From: Paracamarosporium sp. OC-R06-R3 | Lineage: Eukaryota > Ascomycota > Dothideomycetes > Pleosporales > Didymosphaeriaceae | DNA length: 64,000 nt | Reading direction: 5' to 3' | Assembly: GCA_019828545.1 (NCBI GenBank) | Contig: JACVRA010000070.1 | Coordinates: 124,001 to 188,000, forward strand | In this document: positions 10,753 to 21,794 of the stretch, one piece after another | Layout of the letters: each line of letters starts with the position of its first letter | Position numbering within the stretch: position 1 is the first letter of the stretch | Notes under the pieces: model-generated | Told to the model about the DNA's origin: nothing | Seen by the model: only the letters and a program-made list of their open reading frames with translations | Databases searched by the model: none | Program-made: the position numbers and the translations under genes

Positions 10753-11584
10753 CGCGATGGTTGTTGTCACAGGGCGAGATCTTTCCGCATTTCAATGGCG
10801 TTGTGGGTTTGATTGAGCAGCTCAATCAGTCGCGCCTTTAGCATCATGTCGTCGAATCTCCTTTTGACGGCCTTGATTCTTTCCTTTTCAATTGTCTCTC
10901 GGCATCAACGGCAATGCATATAAAGACCTTTGTAGGCTCACGCGGGTGGCTATTTGAGGAACTGTTATCTCTTGGGTTCCAGCATATCAAGCGAAGGAGC
11001 GGTGTGCGAATGGCATGATCCGGATATTTCGGCTGTTCTCTTCCTTTCGAGCCCGCTTTTGCGTCCAAGCATGGCGTTTGGGCGAGAATAACTAGCATGG
11101 GTAGGCGACAAGGGCATTTAAAAGTTTTGGGTATCTGATAAGGATATGAATGCCTCAGGTCGCCCTGGTGGTCCCTTGAATTGTACCCCTTCTAAAATAA
11201 TATAGCACAATTAAAAAAACTTTGAAATGATTATAAGGTGCCCCTGTCTGTGAGAAGCACGTCTGTACTGCAGTGCACTCACGGATAGTTGTAGTACCTC
11301 TAAGTAGGTATCTCGTTCGATGCTCCATTAATAGGGCGTGCCAAACGGACTAAGCTTTTCACGCAGATATCTCCTCTTATCCTTAATCACAGATTGTGGA
11401 ATAAATAGTATCGGTATAGGTTTTACCACATTGTATAGACGAAGTTCTACGCTGCATGATGTCCAACAACCCAGCCACTTGCGAATGATCGCCTGCTTAG
11501 TCATCCCGTCCAGTTGATTTTCGGAACATCCCCAGCAGTTCGATTCCAGCATCCAACGCGCACTCACGGCACCACTGGAGCACA
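10753..11584. other. Intergenic: nmrA 3' flank and bL19m promoter
   Basis: The first 90 bp may be a spliced last exon of nmrA (10773-10841 is open and ends in TAG). The rest is AT-richer, with an A-run near 11213, and holds no supported gene. Confidence 0.4.
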
Positions 11585-12524
11585 ATGGCGACAGCAATAT
11601 CGTCCGCGAAGGCGGGCGTATCGCGTGCCGTCTTAGTGTCCTCGAAAACCCCTGCGACCGCCGCGAAACACCTCAAGGGACCGAAACTCGTCGATGCGAT
11701 GCACAGGAGCTTGTACCCACATTTGTACGAAGGAAGCGCATCAGCAATTCCCAGGAAGCTTCGGCAGCAACCGGTTACCATGAAGAGGTACAAGCAAGTC
11801 GAGGTTGAGAGGGAAAAGAGGAAGGTGATGTGGTTCCGGAATAAGATGAGAACCTCCAGCAGCAGTACGTCCTCCGCCTCGGACATCCAGCCATTGCCCA
11901 CACACCGCTCCAATATACTCGTCCATACATTTTCCGCTGCTCTCCAAGAACAATATCCACCGACGCTAACATCGTGTGGCAGGCAAACTCGCCCAACAAC
12001 CCCAGAAACCGCGCGCCATCAGAAAAACCTGCCCCGACCCTGTAGCCGCGTTGACAACCTCCCAACTCGCCCTTCACGACTCCACCGGTGCCCGCACCCG
12101 CCTGTTCGATCGCACAAACCCGGAATGCGCCCGCGTCGGCGATATCCTCCTTGTGCGCCAGCGCACAGGCGAGCCCTTCGCTGGTGTCTGCATCAACATC
12201 CGGCGGCGCGGCATCGACACCGCGATCCTGCTCCGCGGACAGCTGACCCGTGTGGGCGTCGAGATGTGGTACAAGGTGTATTCGCCGCTAGTGGAGGGCA
12301 TCGAGGTCGTGCAAAGGGCACAGAGGAAGGCCAGAAGGGCGAGGTTGACGTACTTGCGGAAGGAGAAGCACGACAGGGGAAGTGTGGAGAACGTAGTGAG
12401 GGCGTATCTGAGGCAGAAGGCGGCGTTGGGAAGTGCCGAGGGTGGGAAGAAGAAGGGCGCTGCGGCTGCGGCTGCGGCGGCAGGAGGCAAGAAGAAGAGC
12501 AACAAGAGAGGCAAGAAGAGGTAG
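11585..12524 (+). CDS. IMG1: Mitochondrial large-subunit ribosomal protein bL19m
   Basis: Bacterial L19 homologue of the mitochondrial ribosome. Exons 11585-11864 and 11983-12524 (intron 11865-11982) give 273 residues. The first exon encodes an Ala/Ser/Lys-rich start (MATAISSAKAGVSRAVLVSS), consistent with a mitochondrial presequence. The second carries the L19 barrel: VGDILLVRQRTGEPFAGVCINIRRRGIDTAILLR, GVEMWYKVYSPLVEGIEVV and RRARLTYLRKEKHDRG. The tail is low complexity, eight alanines between Lys/Gly clusters, ending NKRGKKR, beyond the bacterial core. If the intron is retained the frame stays open to 12745, but the conserved L19 residues are then out of frame, so splicing is needed. Confidence 0.9.
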
Positions 12525-13317
12525 AGGGAGGAAGACGGGGTTTTTGGAAGCATGCTTGTGCAAGTGGCATGGTATGGCATGGCGGATGTACGTATAGATG
12601 CGATTGGGAATTAGCATGGGTGGAATTGTACTATATGTACCCTTACAAGATGTATATAAGATTTTTTCTGGTGCAAATCTGGGGTCTACGCAGAGAAGAC
12701 TGGTTTACCTTCCGTGTCAAGCAAACGTCATGCGAAGATTCATAAGCCGTAACGTGATCTTGACTATCTTCACTCATCAAGGGCATCAAAAACTGAACCG
12801 TTAAACATAAGGATTATGCGCTCAATGTCAAATCGATTGAGATCACAGAAAGAAACTCGTGTTAGGAGCAACAACGGGATGGGAACTTGCACCTCGACAA
12901 AGCCCTTGGGTTCAAAGTGAGAAGCAGGTTCGACGATCGATGGCTTAGACCAAGGTTCCGGGCGTGGAGGAATTGGCGAGGAAAGAGAATATATATAGAG
13001 AAGACATGTGCGTGCGTTGATACTGTGTCTTGGAAATCTGTAAATCTTGTCCACACGGTTCATCAATGCGAGAGCACAAGAACGCCATGTACGCTGTACG
13101 TACAAAGGTTAACAGCTCAATTATACTCCCATGGTATGGAAGTTCTGTAACAATGAGAACCAATTGCTCGGTATTGAAACATCGACAGAGCCTCCCAAAG
13201 AGCTACATTACGATTATGAGCCTCGAATCCATTATGCCTCTCCACGCAAGTTAAGGTGATCCACATTCCTTGACATCCTTATTACAACACCATCCAAGCT
13301 CCATATAATGATTCGCC
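12525..13317. other. Intergenic between convergent genes
   Basis: Shared 3' flank of bL19m and the PMP3-like gene. Several 60-110 codon frames exist on both strands, but none has a recognisable domain or a paired splice model. Nothing else is seen. Confidence 0.4.
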
Positions 13318-13824
13318 CTAGACAGTACCATATGCCTGACCTGGAGGAATCTGACCCGGAGAATGCACGCCCGGCTGTGCATTTAGCTGCGGCTGCGGCT
13401 GCGGCTGCGAAATTGGTTGTTGAGTTGGCTGTGGAACCGGCTGTACGTGCTTCCCGCCACGCAAGACACGCTCGCTGAATATGCCTGCTGCGGGTCGTGG
13501 GTGATATTCGCCTCGCTTGACCTCGCCTTTGCGCTCGTAGAAGACGTATATGAGGTAAAAGGCGTGAAGATGGCCGGGGAGGTAGCTTGGCTCATGTTAG
13601 CTTGGTCATGGACAGTAAAGGAGAAAGGGAGGACAAAGAGAATGGGCCTTACCCGAGCACGGTGAGACAGATGTTGATGAGGAAATCTGCACCGCAACCT
13701 GCTACTGCTAGGACGCCGAGGGGCGGGACTACAACGGTGTCAGTAGTGGTGCGTGGATAGGAAACGGAGGGGACAGACTGAAGATCGTGAGGATGATAAG
13801 GAGAAACATCTTGAGGGCGCCCAT
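13318..13824 (-). CDS. PMP3/UPF0057 membrane proteolipid with long Q/P tail
   Basis: Small two-helix plasma-membrane protein of the PMP3/Sna family, linked in yeast to membrane potential and salt tolerance. Exons are 13824-13779, 13728-13653 and 13585-13318 (introns 13729-13778 and 13586-13652), giving 129 residues. Splicing restores the signature: hydrophobic start MGALKMFLLIILTIF, then IPPLGVLAVAGCGADFLINICLTVLG and YLPGHLHAFYLIYVFYERK. The core ends near residue 60. A further 70 residues follow, rich in Gln and Pro (QPVPQPTQQPISQPQPQPQP) and ending in GQIPPGQAYGTV. Basic PMP3 proteins are about 55 residues, so this is a long-tailed form like some yeast SNA proteins. The small exons make it easy to miss in automatic annotation. 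Confidence 0.87.
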
Positions 13825-16180
13825 CTTTGCTGGTTTTTCCTGTGTTTGCGCGATATTAACGAAGTGCGAGGGACGATTAGTTGACGAAGAATGCGTGGGT
13901 CGATTGATGAACGGCTGCTAACGAAGTTTCGCGTGGTTCGATTAACGATGGGGTGACAAAGAAGTTTGACGAGACCAGTTACAGAATGGAAAGGTGTTTG
14001 CTACGGTGTGTCGTGCTTTCTCGCAGTGCACATGCGTCGATTCCCTATTTGCATTCCGGAAATAGTAGTGTTACCAGGAAGTAGGCACCTAGTGCCTCAG
14101 TGGATAGCAGGAATTGCCTCTTTATACCTTTATTTTTCAAGTCATGAGCTCCAAATCCGCTGAGTGTCCCTCATCAATGCTTATATTCGGAGACTTTGCG
14201 TCATGGCCCTGGTGTTACATGCTCTCAGGGCTGCTTGACGAGCGTGATTGGTGCAGAGCAGGGGTGTGGCGCGTGAACACGTCACCGCCACATGGTTAAC
14301 GGCATGATGAGATTGGACAAGCAATCAATACGCATAGCCGCACCCGACCGTTCCGATGTTAGTCATACGCATGATGCTTGGACATGCCAAGGAAGGTATA
14401 CATGAGTGATGATAGTGATGGTATGATATGGTATGTGTTGCTATATCAACAGCGCTTGTCGAACAGCGCAAGAGCGCCTCTCATCTGTTCGATTACCATG
14501 CATTTGCAGCACCAAAGATTTGAATTTGAAGATCGATGGCTCCGATTCCAAAGTTATTCGCTACATGATCACAGATGCATCATCCTTCCTCCTAAAGATT
14601 ACGGAGAAGAGCTCACTCCACTCAAGGGCTTGTATGACACAACTCAACTTTTAAGACAACCCGTGCTCCTGCTTTTTTTTTTTTGAGCGCACGGCTCTGG
14701 CTGGCTGAACTTGCGTTCGATGAGCGTTTTGTCTTGCCTGCGTATGAACTCTATGAGTGGTCAAAGCCCTCTCAATAATCCTTTATATCATCAGAAAGAT
14801 TAGGTGATTGAATCTTGGCTTATCCTACACGACTCATCTGCTGGGTTGCGAGATGGACTGAAGGGTGCTTGATATTACTAAAATCGTGGTATCGATCACT
14901 TACATGCACTGTCTTGACGAGCTGGAACGTCTGAACATATGAATCGAAGCAACTCTGACAGCTACCCATATTAAGGCTCTCCTCAAATGGAAACTATTAA
15001 GATGTCACGGGTAGACTGGTGGGCCGCGTTGTCTACGTTATTGTTCTCACCTCGAGGACTCTGTCCTAATCAATCCTACAACTTACAATGAAACTATGCT
15101 TGATTTTTCAAACAGTCGACTAAGCTTGTTCATGCTCGATACCTCACATCTCAAGACTGGGGTACAATTATATGCATAGCCCTTAGTGTACCGCTGTCCG
15201 GCTCAAGACCCACGGGTGCATAAAGTCTGTCTATAACTTGGAGTGCATCTATAGCTTTGCAACATGAGAGAGTAGAACTTTACGAATCTTCAAGAACCTT
15301 AAAGTACTTCCGACTTTCCAATTCCAGCTGGTGTCTTGAGTTTTCGACACTAGAAAAGTGTACGTTTAGGATCTCAGGCTTTGAAGGAGTAAGGTGCATG
15401 AATAGGAAAGTTTGAATTTATCATAGGTAACTTTGAAACATCATGTTAAGAGATCATCCAACAGTGGTGACCATGCTTAACTTTCATGGTCCGCATCGAT
15501 CGAGTTCTGTACTCTGACAAGCTTTGACAATTGCACAAAATCGATATCATTCTTTCAGGCGGGGTTTCATGGTCATTGCTGTACCAATAACATAAAATCT
15601 GTTCCTTGAGACTCTCAAATTGTATACATCCAACAAAAATTCACATGTTGTGTATAAGCCGGGTATCCGCAATGTGGAGGTGACGTTGCAAGACCACATA
15701 CCTCCGCGAACAATAGGTTCCTTTCTAGTTTAGCAACTAGAAAGAGTGCCCGGCTCGATTTTATGTATCTTCAGTTGCGGCTCTTGTCTGGGATCGGCTT
15801 GCGCACAAGTCCGCTTCCGCAGTTCGCTCTTCCCCGCATCATGCGCCGATCTTGGTCCGTAAAGGTTCTAAATCAGCACCTGACGGAATCATACATCAGC
15901 ACAGCACCGGCAATGACAGCATGACGGGATTTCCGGTAATAACGACTTTCCCTGACTGGTGGAACAACACATTTGCTAAACGTATATCGAAGAAGTGCGT
16001 GTACATAGCACACTATTGCTCCTAACAGTATTGTACAATCGAGTTAAGATCTGAAGGACGCATTTCACTCCAACAAACATTCCAAAACATCGTGCTAGGA
16101 TTTAAGAACCCTGTGTTACTTTAGGACAGGGCATATAAACACAGACTTTGCTCAAATCTCCAGTTGAGTTCTGTGTCGTC
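13825..16180. other. 2.4-kb AT-rich gene-free stretch
   Basis: AT-rich relative to the flanking genes, and between 14,690 and 16,140 there is no open frame of 60 codons on either strand. A run of about 14 T at 14671-14684 is the only homopolymer of note. I see no transposon termini, no repeated blocks and no RNA gene. The right end holds the promoter of the MmgE/PrpD gene. Confidence 0.5.
16133..16139 (+). promoter_or_regulatory. TATA box of the MmgE/PrpD gene
   Basis: ATATAAA lies 48 bp before the ATG at 16181 but only 15 bp before the in-frame ATG at 16148. The spacing makes 16181 the likelier translation start. Confidence 0.5.
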
Positions 16181-17536
16181 ATGGCCACGCTACAGCTCGC
16201 TTCGTGGGCAACCAACCTTCAGTACGCCAACCTGACAACAGATGTTCTGCTTGCAGCAAACAAGTCTTTCTACAACTGGGCTGGATGTGCGATTGGTGGC
16301 TTTGCCTCACAGCCAGCGCCTCAAATCGCCCTGAACACCACGCTCGGTCCCTTTTCTGGTCCGGCAACATCTTCAATACTCGGCGCGAACGGTTCTATAA
16401 CTCATGGCTTCGCGGACGCGCAGATTGCAGCGTTTGTCAATGGGATCGCCAGCCATGTCGACGACTATGACGATACACATCTGGAAACTATAATCCACCC
16501 TGCGGGACCTGTAGCCTCGGCACTGCTGGCCATTGCAGAGGCATATGGTCCCGTGACGGGTCAAGACTTCATGACCGCGTTCGTCGCAGGCGTAGAGACG
16601 GAGTGTAAGCTGGGCCTTAGCGTCTGGCCTCAACACTACGATGTAGGGTGGCACATCACATCAACCACTGGGTCTATTGGCGCGGCCGTTGCAGTGTCCA
16701 AGCTTCTCTCACTTGACACAAACCACACCGCCCAAGCCATAGGCATTGCTTCCACCCAAGTAATCGGAATGCAAGCTTTCTTTGGCTCAGACACCAAGTC
16801 TTTTCACGTCGGACGTGCAGCACAAAGCGGCATGTTGGCCGCACTACTAGCAAAGAATGGGTATACAAGCGCTTCAGACGCGTTAGAAGCGAAATACGGG
16901 TGGCTGCACGTTGTCAGTACAAGAGAAAATGCAACAGCATATTTCGATCAGCTGGGCCAAGAGTGGGAAATTGAAAAGAATACCTTCAAGCCTTACCCAT
17001 GTGGTATCGTAATGCACCCTACGATAAACGGCGCAATCGAACTCTCCAATACAACAAGAAAGAATGGCTCCGTAGAGAATATCGAAAGCGTGGAGCTACG
17101 TGTCAATCCCGAGGTACTTGTCCTAACCGGCAAGACTTCTCCGCAGACCGGCCTTGAAGGCAAATTCAGCATTTACCACGCCGCCGCAATTGGCCTTTTG
17201 TACGGCGAGGCCACGCCCTCTCAATTCACAGATGAAGTTGTGAACAACTCCACAGTTATAAACCTGCGGAAAAAGGTCAATGTTACTACTGATGAAGGGG
17301 TACCGACAGATGCAGCCTACGTGACGCTGCGGTTGAACGATGGAACGGAGCTGGAGAAACACATTGAGCATGCAAAGGGGAGCATGGAGAATCCACTGAC
17401 GGATGCGGAGTTAAAGCAAAAGTTTATGGAGCAGGTTACTCTTGCTATTGGACCTGATAGAGCGGAGAGAGCATATGATACCTTTATCCAGGCTGGAGAA
17501 CTGGAGGACATTGGAAAGATTCGAGGTATGTACTGA
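16181..17536 (+). CDS. MmgE/PrpD-fold protein (2-methylcitrate dehydratase / cis-aconitate decarboxylase family)
   Basis: Intronless, 451 residues from the ATG at 16181 (462 from 16148). The family includes 2-methylcitrate dehydratase and cis-aconitate decarboxylase. It begins in register with the family (LASWATNLQYANLTTDVLL..FYNWAGCAIGG) and shows HVDDYDDTHLETIIHPAGPVASALLA, STTGSIGAAVAVSKLL, FHVGRAAQSGMLAALLAKNGYTSASDALEAKYGW and KPYPCGIVMHPTI, all placed as in PrpD enzymes. The start was chosen because the TATA box at 16133-16139 is too close to 16148. An oddity is about ten N-x-S/T sequons, high for a cytosolic or mitochondrial enzyme, although no clear signal peptide is visible. Substrate cannot be told from sequence alone. 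A tannase gene follows on the same strand, but no functional link is known. Confidence 0.85.
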   Translation: MATLQLASWATNLQYANLTTDVLLAANKSFYNWAGCAIGGFASQPAPQIALNTTLGPFSGPATSSILGANGSITHGFADAQIAAFVNGIASHVDDYDDTHLETIIHPAGPVASALLAIAEAYGPVTGQDFMTAFVAGVETECKLGLSVWPQHYDVGWHITSTTGSIGAAVAVSKLLSLDTNHTAQAIGIASTQVIGMQAFFGSDTKSFHVGRAAQSGMLAALLAKNGYTSASDALEAKYGWLHVVSTRENATAYFDQLGQEWEIEKNTFKPYPCGIVMHPTINGAIELSNTTRKNGSVENIESVELRVNPEVLVLTGKTSPQTGLEGKFSIYHAAAIGLLYGEATPSQFTDEVVNNSTVINLRKKVNVTTDEGVPTDAAYVTLRLNDGTELEKHIEHAKGSMENPLTDAELKQKFMEQVTLAIGPDRAERAYDTFIQAGELEDIGKIRGMY

Positions 17537-18293
17537 AACATAGAGCTGGCTCTTGTCCTGGTGATAGCACCTGAGACGAAGACAGTCCACCTGTATTGAG
17601 GTGGAAGTTAGTTCGAATTTGTGATAAGATATTTAGAGTTACGTCTCGAAAATCCAATGTTCCAGTTGCGATATTGGCAAGCGACGACGTTAGAATTTGG
17701 AGATGTACTTGCCGGAGATGTACTTGCCAGAAATTTTAAATTACGGACCTTATACAAATATGCATACCCATTCTTATGAGTACATTGGCGCAGTCTATCG
17801 CCACCCGTCTTGTTCCGCCCGGACTAAAATTCTTATTCTGGCGGAGTTCCCCTTCGATTCCTCACAAGGCTAGCACCGTGCGCGAGATTATACCTAATGC
17901 GCTCCATTGTGAAGGTAACTGACCAAGTTTTAATGAGATCGGCCCCAGATATTCGACAAGCAAGAGCAAGTGGTGGGCCGCAAAAAGGTCTTACCAGCAT
18001 GATTACCTCGGTTCCGTGGCTGTGCTTTCGCCATATGAGGTAAACGAGCGGCTGAATAAACGAAGGGCGATCAATAGTCACTATGATGCACAACATCCTG
18101 CGCGGACGAGCAAATTCGGTCGGCCTGGGTAGTGAATTCGTCACTCACGGCAAGATTCGGACGGTTGATGTGATCCTTCAATAGGAATCTTACGTATATC
18201 CTCAATGAGGCTAGAGCGTAATAGGCACCATGCGTCTGTAAAAGCTCCAATGCTCCGCACGATTAGCGCTCTGTTTCCTCGGCTATCTCCAAC
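17537..18293. other. Intergenic, with a 15-bp tandem repeat
   Basis: Contains a perfect tandem pair GGAGATGTACTTGCC at 17699-17713 and 17714-17728. A 103-codon minus-strand frame at 17833-18144 has no recognisable features and sits in the tannase promoter, so I do not call it a gene. Confidence 0.45.
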
Positions 18294-20052
18294 ATGCAGC
18301 CTCAATATGGACTGATTCTTGCGGGTCTCCTCGTTACGCCAGCATTTTCGTTTCCTTCGGCTAGCTTTCAGGAGGAATGTCGAAGTCTCGCCGACAAGAT
18401 CAACTTAGGCTATAACTTTGAGATCAACATCGCCCAATATGTGGCGCCAAACACCACGATCGATCTTGCCGCCGAAGGATTGAACGCGACTTGCTTCGAC
18501 TACAATGGCAACGTAACAACTCCAATTCCGGTTGGAGTGTGCAGATTGAACCTGAGGGTCGAAACGACTGAAAACAGCGAGATTTACACAGAAGTCTGGC
18601 TGCCGGAAAATTGGGAAGGGCGAACCCTGACGACCGGTAATGGGGGTTTAGCAGGCTGTACGTAAAAAATTACCTACAGCTACCGTATGGCAGTACAGAA
18701 TCGCAGGCTAGGCTACCTCAGGGTATCCAACGCAAGAGCCGACTGAACTCGTACCATTACCCGTCGCTGTATACGCTCGCAGCTATGGATTCTCGCTGAC
18801 ACTGTGACACCCAGGCATCCAATATTCTGAGCTTTCCTATGGCGCATCCTACGGCTTCGCAGCTTTTGGCACCAACAATGGGCACAATGGAACGTCCGGC
18901 GGAGCCTTTTACCACCAACCCGATGTTTACGAAGACTTCTCTTGGCGCTCGGTTTACACCGGTGCTGTGGTTGGAAAGTCTATCACCGAGCAATTCTATG
19001 GGGATAGTTGCGGCAAGAGTTATTATCTTGGATGTTCGACCGGTGGGCGACAGGGGTGGAAAGCAGTACAGAAAAACCCAGAACTGTTCGACGGTGTCGT
19101 TACAGGCGCGCCCGCCATGGATTTTTGGGCACACGGAGCATTCTTTGGTTATGTTCTTGAAACCCTAGGCTTCAACACAAGTTCCGTGACTTTGGCTCAA
19201 TGGGCCGCCGTGCAACAGGAAGTACTGGATCAATGCGATACGCTAGACGGCGCCCACGATGGCATCTTGGAGGACCCTTCTGCTTGTGATCTTGATTGGA
19301 CGCCGCTTCTTTGCTCTTCAAACTCTAGCGACACTTGCCTCACACCCAGTCAAGTCGAAGCTGCTGCGAAGCTGTTCGGTCCGATCACCTACAACGGGAC
19401 GTTGATGCATCCAGGCCACACCCATGGCTATGAGCCGAGTTTGATCGCGGCCGAATACAGCCCGCTTGTTCTCACTTGGGTCCCCGAACTTTTTCGCTAT
19501 GTTGTGTACGAGGACCTTTCCTGGGATCCGACGACCTTCACCCTTCGAGACGCCTTGTACGCGCTGCAGACTGATAGCGTTAACGTAAATACCTTTGACA
19601 GCGACATATCCGCTTTCCGCGATCGAGGAGGCAAGGTTCTTCATTGGCACGGACTGGCCGATCCACTGCTCGCGAGCACAACGTCAGACCTGTACTATAA
19701 CAAAGTGCGCTCTACGCTGAACGCCAGCGTCGATGACCTTGACAAGTTCTACCGCTATTTTCGTGCAAGCGGTGTCGCCCACTGCAGTGGCGGCCCTGGA
19801 GCGAACTTCATGGGGCAGTTGGGAGGACTCGTCGCTGCAGACACACCAGATGACAGCATGCTCAGACGGATTGTCCAATGGGTGGAGTACGGCGATGCGC
19901 CCGAATTTGTCCGGGGTACAAAGTTCATCAACGACACTACTGCGCTGGGTGTGGAGTTCACACGGAAGCATTGCAAGTATCCGAAGGTCAACAAATATGT
20001 GGGTACTCAGGAGGGATTGGACGAAGAAGGCTGGGAGTGTATCGAGCCATGA
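18294..20052 (+). CDS. Secreted tannase / feruloyl esterase family enzyme
   Basis: Cleaves ester bonds in gallotannins or feruloylated plant cell-wall polymers outside the cell. Exons 18294-18657 and 18815-20052 (intron 18658-18814) give 533 residues. MQPQYGLILAGLLVTPAFSFP is a signal peptide. The catalytic set is complete: nucleophile Ser196 in GCSTGGRQG, Asp404 in HGLADPLL, His444 in GVAHCSGGPG. Cys195 and Cys445 flank the Ser and His, the CS-D-HC disulfide pattern of the tannase family. The junction restores GNGGLAGC-IQYSELSYGASYGF. Several N-x-S/T sites fit a secreted glycoprotein. Choice between tannase and feruloyl esterase activity depends on the lid domain and cannot be settled here. 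Confidence 0.93.
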
Positions 20053-21020
20053 GCGAAGCAGTGAGTAACACAGGGATTTGTTGGATCATGCAGCGGGTTC
20101 GGGCCGTGAGTGAAGGGGAGAAATTATTCTCCGATCGTTGTCGTTCCACGTTCCGGGTTCATGAAATTTGAAACGCATGGCTGGATCCACAATGGTCTAG
20201 AGTGAAGGTGGCGCCAGCGAATATGTCCGAGCTTCGGAGCTAGGCGCCACTTCACTTCCAACAAAAGGTCTACACAACAAGAAAATGCCAAACACTTATA
20301 CATCTCCTGAAAAGTACAGATCTGGTTATGATGTAGAACAATAAGGAGTAGATCATCATTACTAAGGTAGACATTGTTGCCCTGATTTTGCATCTGACGC
20401 CGATTGCTATACATTCACTGCAATTCCAAGTTGAAATTACGCTTACGTACCTCTAGCGTGAGACTGTCAGGTTTAGATTGCGGGGTATGAAACAAACTTT
20501 CGACTGGCTATCGTGCCGACGATAGACGCTGTGATACGTGATACAGTTGAACTGTTATAAGCAGCCGACAATATATTTTATGACATTCGGCGACACGTCA
20601 CCTGCCACCTGCCACGATGTCTTCGGTCCTATTTCTCCTTCGCTCATCTGCTTGTTCTTTGAAAACTTTCTTTTGATGTCTGGGTCGTGGAATTGCGAAA
20701 CACTGGCGTTAGGCCTCATGTGGCGTCAGGAAGAAGATTACGCCAAACCTGCAGAAAATTGCACGGGACCCATCAGCAATTAAACGAGAAGTAAGTATGA
20801 CGAGAACTCAACAGCCATCGGGAAGTCTGGGTCTTGACTACTTTATATAAGACGATATAGCGATCGCTTTATTTCACTTCTTTGTCGCCGAGTCGCAACA
20901 TCCATTCATTCACTTTCTTGTCGCTCTTTTGCCCTTACGTTCATTTCGTCAACCTTCTCAAGTCTGGACACTTTTGTTTAAACTCAAACGTATACCAACG
21001 ATACATATACCACAGCCACA
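20053..21020. promoter_or_regulatory. Intergenic: CAP-protein promoter with TATA box
   Basis: TATATAAG at 20844-20851 is a strong TATA box, about 170 bp before the CAP gene start, so that gene should have a leader of roughly 130-150 nt, CT- and CA-rich as is common for highly expressed fungal genes. No gene is seen in the rest. Confidence 0.5.
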
Positions 21021-21794
21021 ATGCGTTACTCTACCTTTGCCGCATCCCTTCTCGTCTCCAGTGCCGCAGCCTGGCGCTTCCCTGACTTTGACTGGAGCAA
21101 CCAGGGTTTCCAAGGATTCCATCCCGTCAAAAGCTCTGCGGTAGCTTCTTCCGCTTCCACCAAGGCCCCTGTAGCTTCCGTGACCTACGTTGCTACCACT
21201 GTTGCTGCTTCTGTCGCTCCTACGACCACTGTCATTGCGGATGCTGCCTCTACCAAGGCTGCGACGAAGACCTCCACTGCCGCAGCAAGCACAGGCACCA
21301 GCACTTCTGGTAGCCTCACCACTGATCAGCAAAATGCCCTGGATGCCCACAACGATGCTCGTGCTGAAGTCGGCACGGCTGATCTGACCTGGGATGCCAC
21401 TTTGGCCTCGGACGCTTTGGCGTACGCCAAAACCCTCGCGGCTTCGGGAACCTTTGAGCACTCTGGTGTTTCCGACCAGGGCGAGAACCTGTACATGCAG
21501 TACGGCACTGATGCTCCTCTTGCCAACGCCGTAAAAGGGTTCCTTGAGGAGAAGAGCTCGTACAACGGTGAGGCTGTCACGTCGACCAACTACATGACCT
21601 TTGGCCACTACAGTAAGTCATTATCTTGATCAAAATCGATCACCGGCACCAAGCTAACTGTGCTATTAGCTCAATGTGTATGGAAATCCACTACCAAGGT
21701 GGGAATGGCCTCTGCCAGTGGTAGCAACGGAGCTACGTACGTTGTTGCACGATACAAGGCGCCTGGTAACTACATTGGCGAGACTGCCTATTAA
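21021..21794 (+). CDS. Secreted CAP-superfamily (SCP/PR-1/Pry-like) protein
   Basis: Extracellular CAP-domain protein; fungal Pry relatives bind sterols and some act in host contact. Exons 21021-21612 and 21670-21794 give 238 residues. MRYSTFAASLLVSSAAA is a signal peptide. A Ser/Thr/Ala/Val-rich linker (residues about 35-98), probably O-glycosylated, precedes the CAP domain: DQQNALDAHNDARAEVGTADLTWDATLASDALAYAKTLA, FEHSGVSDQGENLYM, and NYMTFGHYTQCVWKSTTKVGMA restored across the intron. The metal-site histidines (H of FEHSG and GHYTQ) are present. Unlike many relatives the VGCA cysteine is Met here, and a Cys sits in HYTQCVW instead. Codon use is strongly C-ending, suggesting high expression. 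The role in virulence or sterol export is not shown by sequence. Confidence 0.9.

Noticed and set aside
11585..12745. Unspliced 386-codon frame through the bL19m intron
   Set aside because: The L19-conserved residues are in the other frame; the spliced 273-residue model has good donor and acceptor sites.
17833..18144. 103-codon minus-strand frame
   Set aside because: No features; overlaps the expected tannase promoter.
20958..21608. 216-codon minus-strand frame
   Set aside because: Antisense shadow of the CAP gene, caused by its biased codon use; Ser/Gly/Arg-rich without features.
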